Source: Lysinibacillus irui
GTDB lineage: Bacteria > Bacillota > Bacilli > Bacillales_A > Planococcaceae
Direction of reading: 5' to 3'
Assembly (NCBI RefSeq): GCF_028877475.1
Contig: NZ_CP113527.1
Span: forward strand, 3,775,501-3,839,500
DNA length: 64,000 nt
Below, in pieces: positions 27,301 to 35,400 of the stretch. Each line of letters begins with the position of its first letter. Within the stretch, counting starts at the first letter, position 1. The notes beneath the pieces were generated by a model. It ran no database searches and was not told the origin of the DNA. It saw only the letters and a program-made list of their open reading frames with translations. The position numbers were made by a program, and so were the translations under genes.

Positions 27301-27404
27301 CCGGAGATGGCAAACAAACGATGTTCTCCAAGCTCTTGGAAATCAATCACCTCAGTATCTTTATACGGACCAAATGCAGTAATCGTTAACTTTAATGGCT
27401 TCAT
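24324..27404 (-). CDS. sbcC: Exonuclease SbcCD subunit C
   Basis: The Rad50-like ATPase of the SbcCD (Mre11–Rad50) nuclease, which opens hairpins and processes DNA ends. At 1026 residues it has N-terminal Walker A GKTGAGKTTIFDAICYALYG near residue 35. Two long glutamine-rich coiled-coil arms surround the zinc-hook CPVCG near residue 520. The C-terminal signature is LSGGEKFNASLSLALG, and the Walker B block is MFIDEGFGSLDEE. The ATG overlaps the sbcD stop by four bases, so the pair is translationally coupled. Confidence 0.96.
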   Translation of the reverse strand: MKPLKLTITAFGPYKDTEVIDFQELGEHRLFAISGKTGAGKTTIFDAICYALYGSGSGEDRQDTALLRSGFAHDDVYTAVELLFEMHGRVYQIVRQPGHIKEKNKTITGKKIELAEVREGKLDYSIVEKQQTLEVDKKLLEIIGLTKDQFSQIVMLPQGEFRKLLTSDSTNKEVILRKIFKTDRFGVMTKKLDAKRKEAEKDFERAKQLKEHLLGQIVGALPQRSSSLFTLIADNTENLHQLTQALEEEFSYYKKCIEEEQQQYDEVYSLHQKEQEYYRLAKTINEQFEEQASRQQRLQLLLKEQDRYRAKEQEIVLAEQAERLVPLEQQCIDLRAELNLKEQTFQQAQFKLQQTKEQLQRAQEKYQIEEAKEPERQQMLQQELQLQTLLPKFEAYENNVQQLQIAEQYVETAKQAVADNLMLLEKEQGQLQQFSQTMEQYEKQVEPYESYLEQLPKLREQVALIKQVDKYKGAVELAKQDVATSDIHYQESKKALQLLEQRWLTSQASILAEQLKDGEPCPVCGSLTHQKTHNEQQEMIELSEVEVLRAKASLDERKYLEKEALLSSAQQLYQETCQQLEEQHITQQDHAQLISTLNNIEQEIATLKIVHHQLADMRLKLKQQRERIEQLRTKQMNLEQYLAEQLKEMTRLQAVLEEQLKHMPNHLPTLQQLQQQLTDISKQKMDLQKRWQESQDELHRAKEATSNAKLTMEIAKQTFEELQLKMNEKRQQFSASMQEIGFDSYEEYTAAKRSLLQIETLRKACSDYALQVHTLQIQITEGAMYLQGKEQQDLVSMEAKVEQLRISYEEAFKRLQQLRGFAQACQGFIERVEEIARELHLLEQEAGRVKELYGLLNGQNSKKLSFERYIQINYLDQITEAANIRLYHLSNGQFELRRSDRLEKHAKQSGLGLDVYDAYTDQLRDVKTLSGGEKFNASLSLALGMADVIQSFQGNIHIETMFIDEGFGSLDEESLNKAIDTLIDLQDSGRMIGVISHVPELKSAMPAVLHVEKTLNGHSQTYFEVK

Positions 27405-28558
27405 TTTACTGTCTCTCGCTCCTCATCTAATAATTCCTGTAACATCTCGGTAAAAAGGCGTTCCGTATCTTCATCTGGCTGGATGCCGATAATATTCGTA
27501 AAGAAAGAACGGAACAAGTCTATATCCTCTAGCTTTTCTGTTTCTACAACTTGTAACTCACGTGGTGACTCTTGTCGTAGTATCTTACGTTCTACATGCA
27601 TCGCATGGGGAAAAACACTACGAATGCGTTCCATCGGTGAAGAGACGGTTGTCGTATCCGTCAATCTGACAAAGACATAATCATCACTCGGTGGTAGCTT
27701 TAACAGATCCTCCAATTGACCTTCTACTACTCGTAAATTTCTTCTTGGTACGAGCTTTCTTTTGGTTACTATGCTTTTACCGTGTTCATCTAATTCAATG
27801 ATTAAAAAGCCTTTTTCATGTAAGTGCTCTGATAATGAATATTTTAACGGAGAGCCTGCATATCGGATCGTTTCATTTAAGACAAAATGTGCCTTATGTA
27901 AGTGTCCAAGAGCGGTATAGTGGAAAGGTTTAAATAAAGCTGCATTCACACAATCTGAGCCCCCGATAGAAAGCGGACGCTCTGAATCACTGGTATTGGC
28001 TTCTTCCTCACCATACTTTGTGACGAAAGCATGTCCCACAAAAATATGACGCTTACTCGCATCCATATCCTGAGTAATATGATCTATAATTCTCTGCATA
28101 GCGTCTTGATGAGAACGAATCGTTTCATCTTCAAAAATATGACGAATTGAGGCGGGCTCAGCATACGGTACAAGATGAAAATGTACCTCTCCATATTGAT
28201 CATTCAAAATAATAGGGACATGATCTTTCGTAAATTGCCCCTTGATATATAAACCACTATCACTCATCAATCGACTCCCAAAATTTAAACGACCCGCACT
28301 ATCATGATTTCCCGCCACTGCTAAAACAGGAATCTGCTTCTCTAATACTATTTTCGCTAATACATCATTTAGTAAATTGACTGCCTCAATAGGGGGCATT
28401 GAACGGTCATATAGATCACCTGCGATGACAATTACATCTGGTTTTTCATCATCTATCGCTTGTATAAATTGTTGCAGAATATATTGTTGATCTTCTGTCA
28501 TATAAACACCTTGAACAAGCTTCCCTAAATGCCAATCTGCTGTATGAAATATCTTCAT
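27401..28558 (-). CDS. sbcD: Exonuclease SbcCD subunit D
   Basis: The Mre11-like metallophosphoesterase partner of SbcC, 385 residues. Motifs present are FHTADWHLGK at the N-terminus, GDLYDRSMPP, GNHDSAGRL, VGHAFV and ALGHLHKAH, covering the five phosphoesterase motifs. The C-terminal capping domain follows. The ATG has AGGAGGG upstream. It is the first gene of the sbcDC operon. Confidence 0.96.
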   Translation of the reverse strand: MKIFHTADWHLGKLVQGVYMTEDQQYILQQFIQAIDDEKPDVIVIAGDLYDRSMPPIEAVNLLNDVLAKIVLEKQIPVLAVAGNHDSAGRLNFGSRLMSDSGLYIKGQFTKDHVPIILNDQYGEVHFHLVPYAEPASIRHIFEDETIRSHQDAMQRIIDHITQDMDASKRHIFVGHAFVTKYGEEEANTSDSERPLSIGGSDCVNAALFKPFHYTALGHLHKAHFVLNETIRYAGSPLKYSLSEHLHEKGFLIIELDEHGKSIVTKRKLVPRRNLRVVEGQLEDLLKLPPSDDYVFVRLTDTTTVSSPMERIRSVFPHAMHVERKILRQESPRELQVVETEKLEDIDLFRSFFTNIIGIQPDEDTERLFTEMLQELLDEERETVK

Positions 28559-28656
28559 TCTAGTCCCTCCTAATCTTCTTTATATTTTAGCATGACTACT
28601 GCCTATCTAGTGGTATTCAGCAGTATAGTAGTTCTATCCAATATTGGATTTCATAT

Positions 28657-28680
28657 AAAAAAGCATCTAAATAGATGCCC
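28657..28680 (-). terminator. Terminator after the SGNH hydrolase gene
   Basis: GCATCTA/TAGATGC with a 2-base loop is followed on the minus strand by TTTTTT. Confidence 0.75.
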
Positions 28681-28695
28681 TTTAATAACGATTAT

Positions 28696-29598
28696 TTAAA
28701 TGTTTTCTAAAAAAGCTTTATAGCCAGGAAATCCTTGAATAGCATAAGCTGTACGGGTAGACTGCCGTTGTGTCGTTTCCCGTTCCTTGGATTTCGCTGA
28801 TAATTGTTGCTTTATAATTTCCTCAAACGATAGAGGATTGGGCTTGGGTAATTCGGATGAAGAGATCGTCAAAGCATTACTACCACTATAAGACTGTAAA
28901 AATGCATTAGCCATTTGACGGTAGCCTTCAAAGTTTGGATGAACATCTGCACTATTTGGTAAGTAGTTTATGGCATCCAATCCAAAGCGATCATAAACAT
29001 CTACATAAACCGCTCCTGCATCCTCTGCCTGTTGTTGTAAAATCGTATTTAATTTAACTAGCTGTTCGTTCGTTCCCTTTTTTTGTGTAGGATGAACATA
29101 TGGATAGGCAAAATAATAGCCCATTACAAAAATCTTTGCTTTCGGCGCAAGTTCATTTAACTCATCTAAAATGGTTATCATATTTTTTCTAGCCAAGTTT
29201 AAAGTGGAATCTGTTTGAAGCTGTGAAAATGCTAATGTGCCAGCAGTTGGGTTCACTTTAACAAGGCGTAATAAATCATTGGCCCCTGCTGACACTGTAA
29301 TAAGGGTCGCATTTTCTAGTAAGTGTTTGGATTCCTCAGATTGGATTCGTTCTAGCACATCGGCCGTTGTAAAGCCTGGAAAGGCAAGTTCTTTTGTATA
29401 AAATGATAATTGACCCAGTGAACTTAACTTCATGGCTATTAAATCACTATATCCTGCATCAATTTCTTGATAAGGTGTTTGACCAGCAGCTAAGGAATCT
29501 CCAATAGCTATATAGCTTTCTGTTTGAGCATAAGCAGATGAGGCCCAACATGTCATTGCTAATATCGTCACACCGATGAAGCTCCATAATCGCTTCAT
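28696..29598 (-). CDS. Secreted SGNH/GDSL-type hydrolase
   Basis: A 300-residue exported esterase-like protein. The signal peptide (about 1–24) ends SSAYAQ. Block I is AIGDSLAAG with the nucleophile Ser, then SAGANDLLR (block III Gly/Asn) and SADVHPNFEGY (catalytic Asp/His). The C-terminal tail is Ser/Glu/Arg-rich. Substrate unknown: lipid, acetyl-sugar or peptidoglycan O-acetyl esters are possible. It lies 31 bases after the M29 peptidase gene, apparently in the same transcript as the DEAD-box helicase gene. Confidence 0.87.
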   Translation of the reverse strand: MKRLWSFIGVTILAMTCWASSAYAQTESYIAIGDSLAAGQTPYQEIDAGYSDLIAMKLSSLGQLSFYTKELAFPGFTTADVLERIQSEESKHLLENATLITVSAGANDLLRLVKVNPTAGTLAFSQLQTDSTLNLARKNMITILDELNELAPKAKIFVMGYYFAYPYVHPTQKKGTNEQLVKLNTILQQQAEDAGAVYVDVYDRFGLDAINYLPNSADVHPNFEGYRQMANAFLQSYSGSNALTISSSELPKPNPLSFEEIIKQQLSAKSKERETTQRQSTRTAYAIQGFPGYKAFLENI

Positions 29599-29629
29599 CT
29601 ACTCTCCTCCTTTGCACTTTGACTAGTGA

Positions 29630-30859
29630 TTAAAAGGCCCAGCTACCCTTGCGGAAAATTGGCTCTACTGTACCATCCGGTAAAATACCATCAATATCCA
29701 TTTCTCCACTACCAATCATAAAGTCCTCATGTGTCACAGAAATATTTGCACCTAGTGCCTCAAGTTGACCATTTTCTAAATCTCTTCCACCTTCTAAGCA
29801 TGTCGGATAGGCTTCACCGATAGCTAAATGGTTTGAAGCATTTTCATCGAATAACGTATTGAAATATAAAATCTCCGACGCTGAAATTGGTGATTCATGA
29901 GGGACAAGTGCTACTTCACCTAAATAGCTAGAGCCTTCATCTACTTGTATCAGCTCTTGCAGTAAATCATGACCCACTTCAGCTTCTGCTTTAATAATTT
30001 TGCCCTCTTTAAAGGTTAATTTAAAGCCATCAATGATATTGCCTTGATAAACTAAAGGCTTGGTATTACTTACGTACCCATTTACACCTTGTTTCATCGG
30101 AAGTGTATAAACTTCTTCTGTCGGCATATTGGCAATGAAAATATTACCATCTGGTGTTTGACTGCCACCTGTTAGCCATTTATGCTGTGGCGCTAAGGCA
30201 ATTGTTAAATCTGTTCCTGGTGCTGTATAGTGAAGCTTTGCATATTTTTTATTATTTAGCAATTGTGCACGTGATTCTAAATTAGCTACATGCTCTCGCC
30301 AATTATCCACTGCATTCCCTTCCCCAATATGAACCGTTTTAAAGATAGCTTCCCACAATGCTGGAACTTGCTCCGTTTCCGTTAATTGAGGAAATACCTT
30401 CGCTGCCCATTTTGGTGAAGGAACCGCGACGATAGACCAAGCAATTAAATCCTTCATGACTGCATTACGATATTTTTTCAATGCTGCTCCTGACACTTTT
30501 TGGTGTGTTGCTAATCTGTCTGCAGGTATTCCTGTCAATTTATCAGGATCAGCAGCATCAATCCATAGTAAAGCACCTTTACGCTCAATTAGTTCATCAC
30601 GCATTTTTACGACCCATTCAGGGAAACGATTAAACTCCTCATCAGAAGCGTGTTCAAAATACGCACGATCCATTTCATCATCCGAAAAGTTTACATGGAC
30701 ACGCCCTGCGCCAGCCTTATAAGCCTCTTTTACAACTAAACGAGCAAAATCTAAAGCTTCTACTGATGTATTCACTAACAAATATTGACCTGGTTGAATA
30801 TTGACACCCACTTTTACCGCAAGCTCTGCATATGCCTGTAATTTTTCATCAAATGTCAT
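29630..30859 (-). CDS. M29 family aminopeptidase, second copy
   Basis: A 409-residue paralogue of the enzyme at 16.96 kb. It shares YAELAVKVGVNIQ, PTEEVYTLP, LGEVALVPHESPIS, LFDENASNHLAIG and the ending DG–PIFR–GxWAF. The ATG at 30859 lies one base after the TAA of the helicase gene, so translation is coupled; a longer frame overlapping the helicase is unlikely. Metal ligands (Glu, Glu, His, Tyr, His, Asp) appear intact. Confidence 0.88.
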   Translation of the reverse strand: MTFDEKLQAYAELAVKVGVNIQPGQYLLVNTSVEALDFARLVVKEAYKAGAGRVHVNFSDDEMDRAYFEHASDEEFNRFPEWVVKMRDELIERKGALLWIDAADPDKLTGIPADRLATHQKVSGAALKKYRNAVMKDLIAWSIVAVPSPKWAAKVFPQLTETEQVPALWEAIFKTVHIGEGNAVDNWREHVANLESRAQLLNNKKYAKLHYTAPGTDLTIALAPQHKWLTGGSQTPDGNIFIANMPTEEVYTLPMKQGVNGYVSNTKPLVYQGNIIDGFKLTFKEGKIIKAEAEVGHDLLQELIQVDEGSSYLGEVALVPHESPISASEILYFNTLFDENASNHLAIGEAYPTCLEGGRDLENGQLEALGANISVTHEDFMIGSGEMDIDGILPDGTVEPIFRKGSWAF

Positions 30860-30860
30860 G

Positions 30861-32009
30861 TTAATTCCCTCGCTTTTGTCCAATTGTTTTAGAATTACCT
30901 TCAATCAGCTTGCCATCATGCCATATTTTTTGCACAGGCTTGCCTGGAATTTCTCTTGTCCATTTTTTATAGGTCTTCTCATCACGATAAGATAATAACG
31001 TCAATACTTCTCCGTCTGCTCCTGCACGACCAGTACGCCCTGAGCGATGTAAGTACTGTTCAATTGTTCTTGGTACATCAACATGAATAACATGTGTTAA
31101 ACCTGCAATATCTAAACCACGAGCGGCGATATCTGTTGCGATTAAAATACGTGCATCCCCTTTACGGAATGCATCTAATGCCTTTTTACGTTCTTCCTTT
31201 TTCATGTCGGAGTGAAGTGTTACGATTGGCGCAGAGCGATATTGTAATTTCGTTTCCTTCATTAATAATTGATCGATATTATTGACGAAAGCAAGTGCTC
31301 TTAACCCTTCAGTATGTGATAGTCTTCGTAGAAAATCAGTTTTATCACGTTCTTCTACCTTCACAAATGAGTGGATAACTTTGCCGACCTTTAACATATC
31401 CTCTGGCTTAATTTTAAAACGAACTGGTTCGAACATCATACGACTTGCTACTAATTCAATTTCCTCTGTAATCGTAGCTGAAACAACAACGACTTGTCGG
31501 CCATAGGCAGAACCTTCGATAAAGGATTTGATAACTACACGGTATTCGCGACTAAGCAGTTGATCACACTCATCTAAAATAATCGTTTCTATTTCTTTTA
31601 GTTTTAATTTTCCTGCTCGTGCTAATTCATTTAAACGGCCAGGGGTTCCAACAACAATCGTTGGTTTTTTCTTGAGCTTTTCAATTTGACGAGCAGAATT
31701 GGCACCACCAATAAGCTGCTGAACTGTAATATCTGTGCCAGCTGTCCATTCGCGGATAACTTCTACAATCTGCATAGCAAGTTCTTGTGAAGGAGCCACG
31801 ATCAGTCCCTGTGTTTGTTTTTTTGCCCCGTTTACTTTATTCAATAGTGGTAAAACATACGCTAATGTTTTACCTGATCCCGTTGGCGATTCCGCTACAA
31901 TGTCTTTACCTTCAAGCATAGCTGGTATCATTTCATCTTGAATTTTCATAGGTGTTTCAAAGTTCCATTTTGCTTGAATTTCTTCTTTTAATAAATTAAT
32001 GACTGACAT
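30861..32009 (-). CDS. DEAD-box RNA helicase, YfmL-like
   Basis: A short DEAD-box protein of 382 residues, without a C-terminal RNA-binding extension. Motifs in order are Q-motif text WNFETPMKIQDEMIP, Walker A SPTGSGKT, TPGRL, DECD (a DEAD variant), SAT, ATDIAARGLDI and HRSGRTGRAG. B. subtilis YfmL, involved in ribosome maturation, is similar in length and layout; this assignment is tentative. The ATG at 32009 has AAGGTGGG upstream. Confidence 0.88.
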   Translation of the reverse strand: MSVINLLKEEIQAKWNFETPMKIQDEMIPAMLEGKDIVAESPTGSGKTLAYVLPLLNKVNGAKKQTQGLIVAPSQELAMQIVEVIREWTAGTDITVQQLIGGANSARQIEKLKKKPTIVVGTPGRLNELARAGKLKLKEIETIILDECDQLLSREYRVVIKSFIEGSAYGRQVVVVSATITEEIELVASRMMFEPVRFKIKPEDMLKVGKVIHSFVKVEERDKTDFLRRLSHTEGLRALAFVNNIDQLLMKETKLQYRSAPIVTLHSDMKKEERKKALDAFRKGDARILIATDIAARGLDIAGLTHVIHVDVPRTIEQYLHRSGRTGRAGADGEVLTLLSYRDEKTYKKWTREIPGKPVQKIWHDGKLIEGNSKTIGQKRGN

Positions 32010-32121
32010 GTTATTTCCCACCTTCTATCTACTTGACACTAGTTTAACACACTCCGCCGTTTCCTACTTTATATGTACGAAGCAATGGACCATTCGTTTC
32101 AAAAATCAGCGGTTCCTTCCA

Positions 32122-32212
32122 TAAAAAATCTGCCTAACCTAACACGGAAAAAGTAGCATGTCCACAACTCTTTAAAGACTTGTAGCTTACCCGTGAAAAG
32201 CAAGCAGATTCT
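32122..32212 (-). terminator. Nested compound terminator after the racemase gene
   Basis: On the minus strand, AATCTGC (32204–32210) pairs with GCAGATT (32127–32133) and is followed by TTTTT. Inside it, CACGG pairs with CCGTG, and ACAAGTCTTT with AAAGAGTTGT. The outcome is a roughly 85-nt multi-layer structure instead of a simple hairpin. Confidence 0.45.
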
Positions 32213-32230
32213 TTTCAATTCACTCAACAA

Positions 32231-32932
32231 CTAATCGACTAGCTCATAACCGCAAGCCAAAATGGCACATTCAGCTAATACGATTAGTGAATCGATATAT
32301 ATTTCATTTAATTTCAAATCCCGATTAACAATAGATAGCTCTGTACAGCCTAACACAATGCGATCACAATTTAATGCCAGCATCGCATCTTCTAGTGGTT
32401 GCCAGTCCTCCAGCGTAACATCCTTACCAGCCTTGACATAATCATAAATGATAGTCATGACATAGGCTCTCATTTCATTATCTGGTACTACTGGTGTAAT
32501 GCCATATTCCTCTAAGGCTTCTTGGTACATACGAGATGTTAAAGTACCTGTCGTTGCTAAAATACCAACACGTTTTGCACCTAAATCCGCAGCACGCTTC
32601 GCTGTTTCACGAATCATATGCAATACTGGAATGGGTGAACCCTCTTGAATATCATGATAAAACGTATGGGCTGTATTACATGGAATAGCAATCATATCTG
32701 CCCCTACAGAAGCTAATTTTTTTGCATCCTCAATTATGACTGGAACTGGATTATCCTTCGTTTTATCTAAAATAAAAGCTGTACGGTCAGGGATATTTGT
32801 ATCATTATCTATGATCGTATGTAAATGCTCCTGATCCTTTTGTGCCTTCGTACGTCTTACAATCATTTCACCAATAAACATTGTTGCAAGTGGCCCTACG
32901 CCACCAATGATACCTAAAGTTTGTTTTTTCAT
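32231..32932 (-). CDS. Aspartate racemase family protein
   Basis: A cofactor-independent amino acid racemase of 233 residues. The N-terminus is GIIGGVGPLATMF. The two catalytic cysteines lie in IPCNTAH and LGCTELS. The ATG overlaps the stop of the upstream ATP-grasp gene by four bases (ATGA). Given this partner, it most likely converts L-Asp to D-Asp for the peptidoglycan cross-bridge, though family members may also racemise Glu or other amino acids. Confidence 0.87.
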   Translation of the reverse strand: MKKQTLGIIGGVGPLATMFIGEMIVRRTKAQKDQEHLHTIIDNDTNIPDRTAFILDKTKDNPVPVIIEDAKKLASVGADMIAIPCNTAHTFYHDIQEGSPIPVLHMIRETAKRAADLGAKRVGILATTGTLTSRMYQEALEEYGITPVVPDNEMRAYVMTIIYDYVKAGKDVTLEDWQPLEDAMLALNCDRIVLGCTELSIVNRDLKLNEIYIDSLIVLAECAILACGYELVD

Positions 32933-34161
32933 ATATTAGACAGACCTTTGTTATTAAAATATTTCTTATATTTGCGATAAAAGCTTAAATTATCAAGCGT
33001 AACATTCAACCATCGTTTCGCATTCATATCCTTGTAATTAAAAATAGAATCTGTAGCCATCCCTTGACGAATCAAGCTTTTCGCTTCAATCACTAATTGT
33101 TCATTTTGAACATATTTGAAAAGAACACCATTTGGTACAATCGTCCAAAGATGCTTGTTTTCCACGTATGTTAACGATTGTTTACTCCCTCGAACAAAAT
33201 CATCCGCTACATACTGCATAAAGTTATAGCCACTAGCTGTCACATAATAATTGGAAAGCTCATTATGTAATTCTATACTCAACAATTTATATTGACCATC
33301 ACGATCATCATATTTCATATCGAATGTAGCAAAGCCTTGGAATTGTATTGCTTCAAGGAATGTCTTCACGATATCCATCAATTCCTTATTATAAGTTGTC
33401 ATGATGGCTACATAACGACCTATTCCTTCTGGAGAATGCTCTTCTAAAATGGGATTGCCCACAGCAAGAAGTTTTGCTTTTCCATCTTGTCCAACATACG
33501 TATTGACAACACGCATATTAGCATCTTCTCCTGGAATATATTGCTGAATCATCAGATCATCACGATAGGCTGATTCCTTATAAATAGCATGGAATATACT
33601 GTCCTTTTCATCCTTATCATGTGCAATATATACTTTTTTCTTACCAGGAAAAATACATGCAGCATATTTTTCCATATTCATGGGCTTAATGACAATTGGA
33701 TACTCAAAAGGCATGTCGAAGTTTTCATAATCATTAACCGTGCATACATGCATGGCAGGAAATTGAAAACCATATTGTGCACAAAGCTCATACATCTTTT
33801 CTCGGGTTAATAGCTGATGAGCAAGTGTAGCATCTACATAAGGAATAATGAAATCCTCTGTTAATTCTGCTTTATGCTCTACAATTTTTTTGACATAAAA
33901 TTCGTCACAGGCTAGGAGCAGTAATTTTTTATCTATAAATTCCTGGGCAATTGACTTAAGTGCCGTAACAAATCGTTCTTCTATATGAAGTCTCGGTACC
34001 TCACGAAAAGTCAGTATATCACTTTGCTGAATTTTTTCCATGTTTGTATGATTTAGTGCAAGGGGCTTTACACCATAGGCTTCGTAAAATGCTCTGGCCA
34101 TGCCATAAGCATTCATTTCATCCCCAAGCAATACGGGTAAAAAAGCGTGTTCAATGGCCAT
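32929..34161 (-). CDS. D-aspartate ligase (Aslfm-type ATP-grasp)
   Basis: An ATP-grasp enzyme of 410 residues expected to add D-Asp to the side-chain amine of Lys in the peptidoglycan precursor. It shows LLGDEMNAYGMARAFYEAYG near the N-terminus, IPYVDATLAHQLLTREKMYE, YPIVIKPMNMEKY (ATP-binding Lys), GEDANMRVVNTYVG, and FATFDMKYDDRDGQYKLLSIELH with metal-binding acidic residues. These agree with my recollection of Enterococcus faecium Aslfm. The pairing with a racemase also matches Enterococcus. The ATG at 34161 is preferred over TTG 34170. Confidence 0.85.
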   Translation of the reverse strand: MAIEHAFLPVLLGDEMNAYGMARAFYEAYGVKPLALNHTNMEKIQQSDILTFREVPRLHIEERFVTALKSIAQEFIDKKLLLLACDEFYVKKIVEHKAELTEDFIIPYVDATLAHQLLTREKMYELCAQYGFQFPAMHVCTVNDYENFDMPFEYPIVIKPMNMEKYAACIFPGKKKVYIAHDKDEKDSIFHAIYKESAYRDDLMIQQYIPGEDANMRVVNTYVGQDGKAKLLAVGNPILEEHSPEGIGRYVAIMTTYNKELMDIVKTFLEAIQFQGFATFDMKYDDRDGQYKLLSIELHNELSNYYVTASGYNFMQYVADDFVRGSKQSLTYVENKHLWTIVPNGVLFKYVQNEQLVIEAKSLIRQGMATDSIFNYKDMNAKRWLNVTLDNLSFYRKYKKYFNNKGLSNI

Positions 34162-34222
34162 TCTACTCAACTCACTTTTTGCTTTTTTTATTAGTGTAAC
34201 ATACTAAAGATTTATAGCTTGC

Positions 34223-35212
34223 TTATTTATGGACAGCTACAGCCTGTTTGCCTAACTCACGATAGCTATTAAAGAACTGATCCACATTGTATGTTACGTA
34301 GCCCTTTAACGGGTCCATTACAACTACTTTATCGCCTAAATGTCCTGTTAAAACAACAGCATGTAAATTCATAAAGGCATCCCGTGAAGTTGACTCACCT
34401 TCATAAATCCAGCCTCGTTCAGCTTTTTGTTTAGGCTTTGATAAATCCAGTGTCACCCATGTCACAACAGGAACTCCCTCACGGACTAGCTCTAAAATAT
34501 CTGCCTGTGATGCCTGACTCATATTCGTTACGCGTAAATTTTCCTGTTTATCTGCAATGACTGCCTCTGCCGCTTTGACAATTGGTGCAGCAAAAACATA
34601 CATCCCATGAGCCTTATCACGAGGATTGCCAGCAAAAGCTACATTTGGATTTGGTCCAAAACGTTTTCCGCCTACTGTACGTATTTCTTGCTTTGGTAAA
34701 TAATGATCTGCCATTTCAAGCTTTGTCACATTCATTCCAAAATAATTTAACACGGCTGTGAGTGATGTGATTTCACAGCCATGTGGAAGTTCAGGATTTT
34801 GCATAACAACAGGTACATCTAATTCTTGCTCGTCTCTAGAAAAATGTGTTTGCAATCGATAGTACGGCTTTGTTGTATCGTACGTAAAATTCTCAATTGT
34901 TGTATATCCGACATTTGCCTCACTATTTTCTAGTGTAGTTGCAGCAATTGCATATTCTTGTCCTGCCTTTAGCTTCGAAAATATTGCTTCCCCTTCTTCA
35001 GAACCAATTGCTTCTTCTACTACATCACCTGTTTGTACATCTGTGATCGTTAAATATAAATTAGGGATAGGTGCTCCACTATTAAATTCTACTGTTAAAA
35101 CTGTTAATTGGTTTTTTTGTTGTGAATCTTGCTGTGATAATGGCTGGCAGCTAGACAGCAACATGATGATCAAAATGCCAATAAGTAAAAGGCGCTTATA
35201 TCCTGTCCACAA
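34223..35212 (-). CDS. C39-like peptidase lipoprotein (YvpB-type)
   Basis: An exported lipoprotein of 329 residues. The lipobox LLSSC ends at Cys22. An Ig-like/regulatory beta domain (about 35–120, LTITDVQTGDVV) is followed by a C39_2 domain. The active-site Cys is in HGCEITSL, the His in NLHAVVLTG and the Asp in VMDPLKGY. It probably acts on cell-wall or surface peptides. It lies about 60 bases upstream of the D-Asp ligase and may belong to that transcript. The start is a TTG with GGAG about 11 bases away. Confidence 0.85.
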   Translation of the reverse strand: MWTGYKRLLLIGILIIMLLSSCQPLSQQDSQQKNQLTVLTVEFNSGAPIPNLYLTITDVQTGDVVEEAIGSEEGEAIFSKLKAGQEYAIAATTLENSEANVGYTTIENFTYDTTKPYYRLQTHFSRDEQELDVPVVMQNPELPHGCEITSLTAVLNYFGMNVTKLEMADHYLPKQEIRTVGGKRFGPNPNVAFAGNPRDKAHGMYVFAAPIVKAAEAVIADKQENLRVTNMSQASQADILELVREGVPVVTWVTLDLSKPKQKAERGWIYEGESTSRDAFMNLHAVVLTGHLGDKVVVMDPLKGYVTYNVDQFFNSYRELGKQAVAVHK

Positions 35213-35400
35213 GACAAATTCCGCTCCTATTCTAATTCAAAGAGTAATCTCTTCTCCAATTCTATTAATACAATTTGTCGTAGACTCTATTATACGATAC
35301 TTTCCTAGTTGTTCCTATTAGAATAGAAGCTTATTCGAGCATGAATTCTATCAAATGTAAAGCCATTATGGTGATGCATCCAAAGCGTAATGGATAATAC

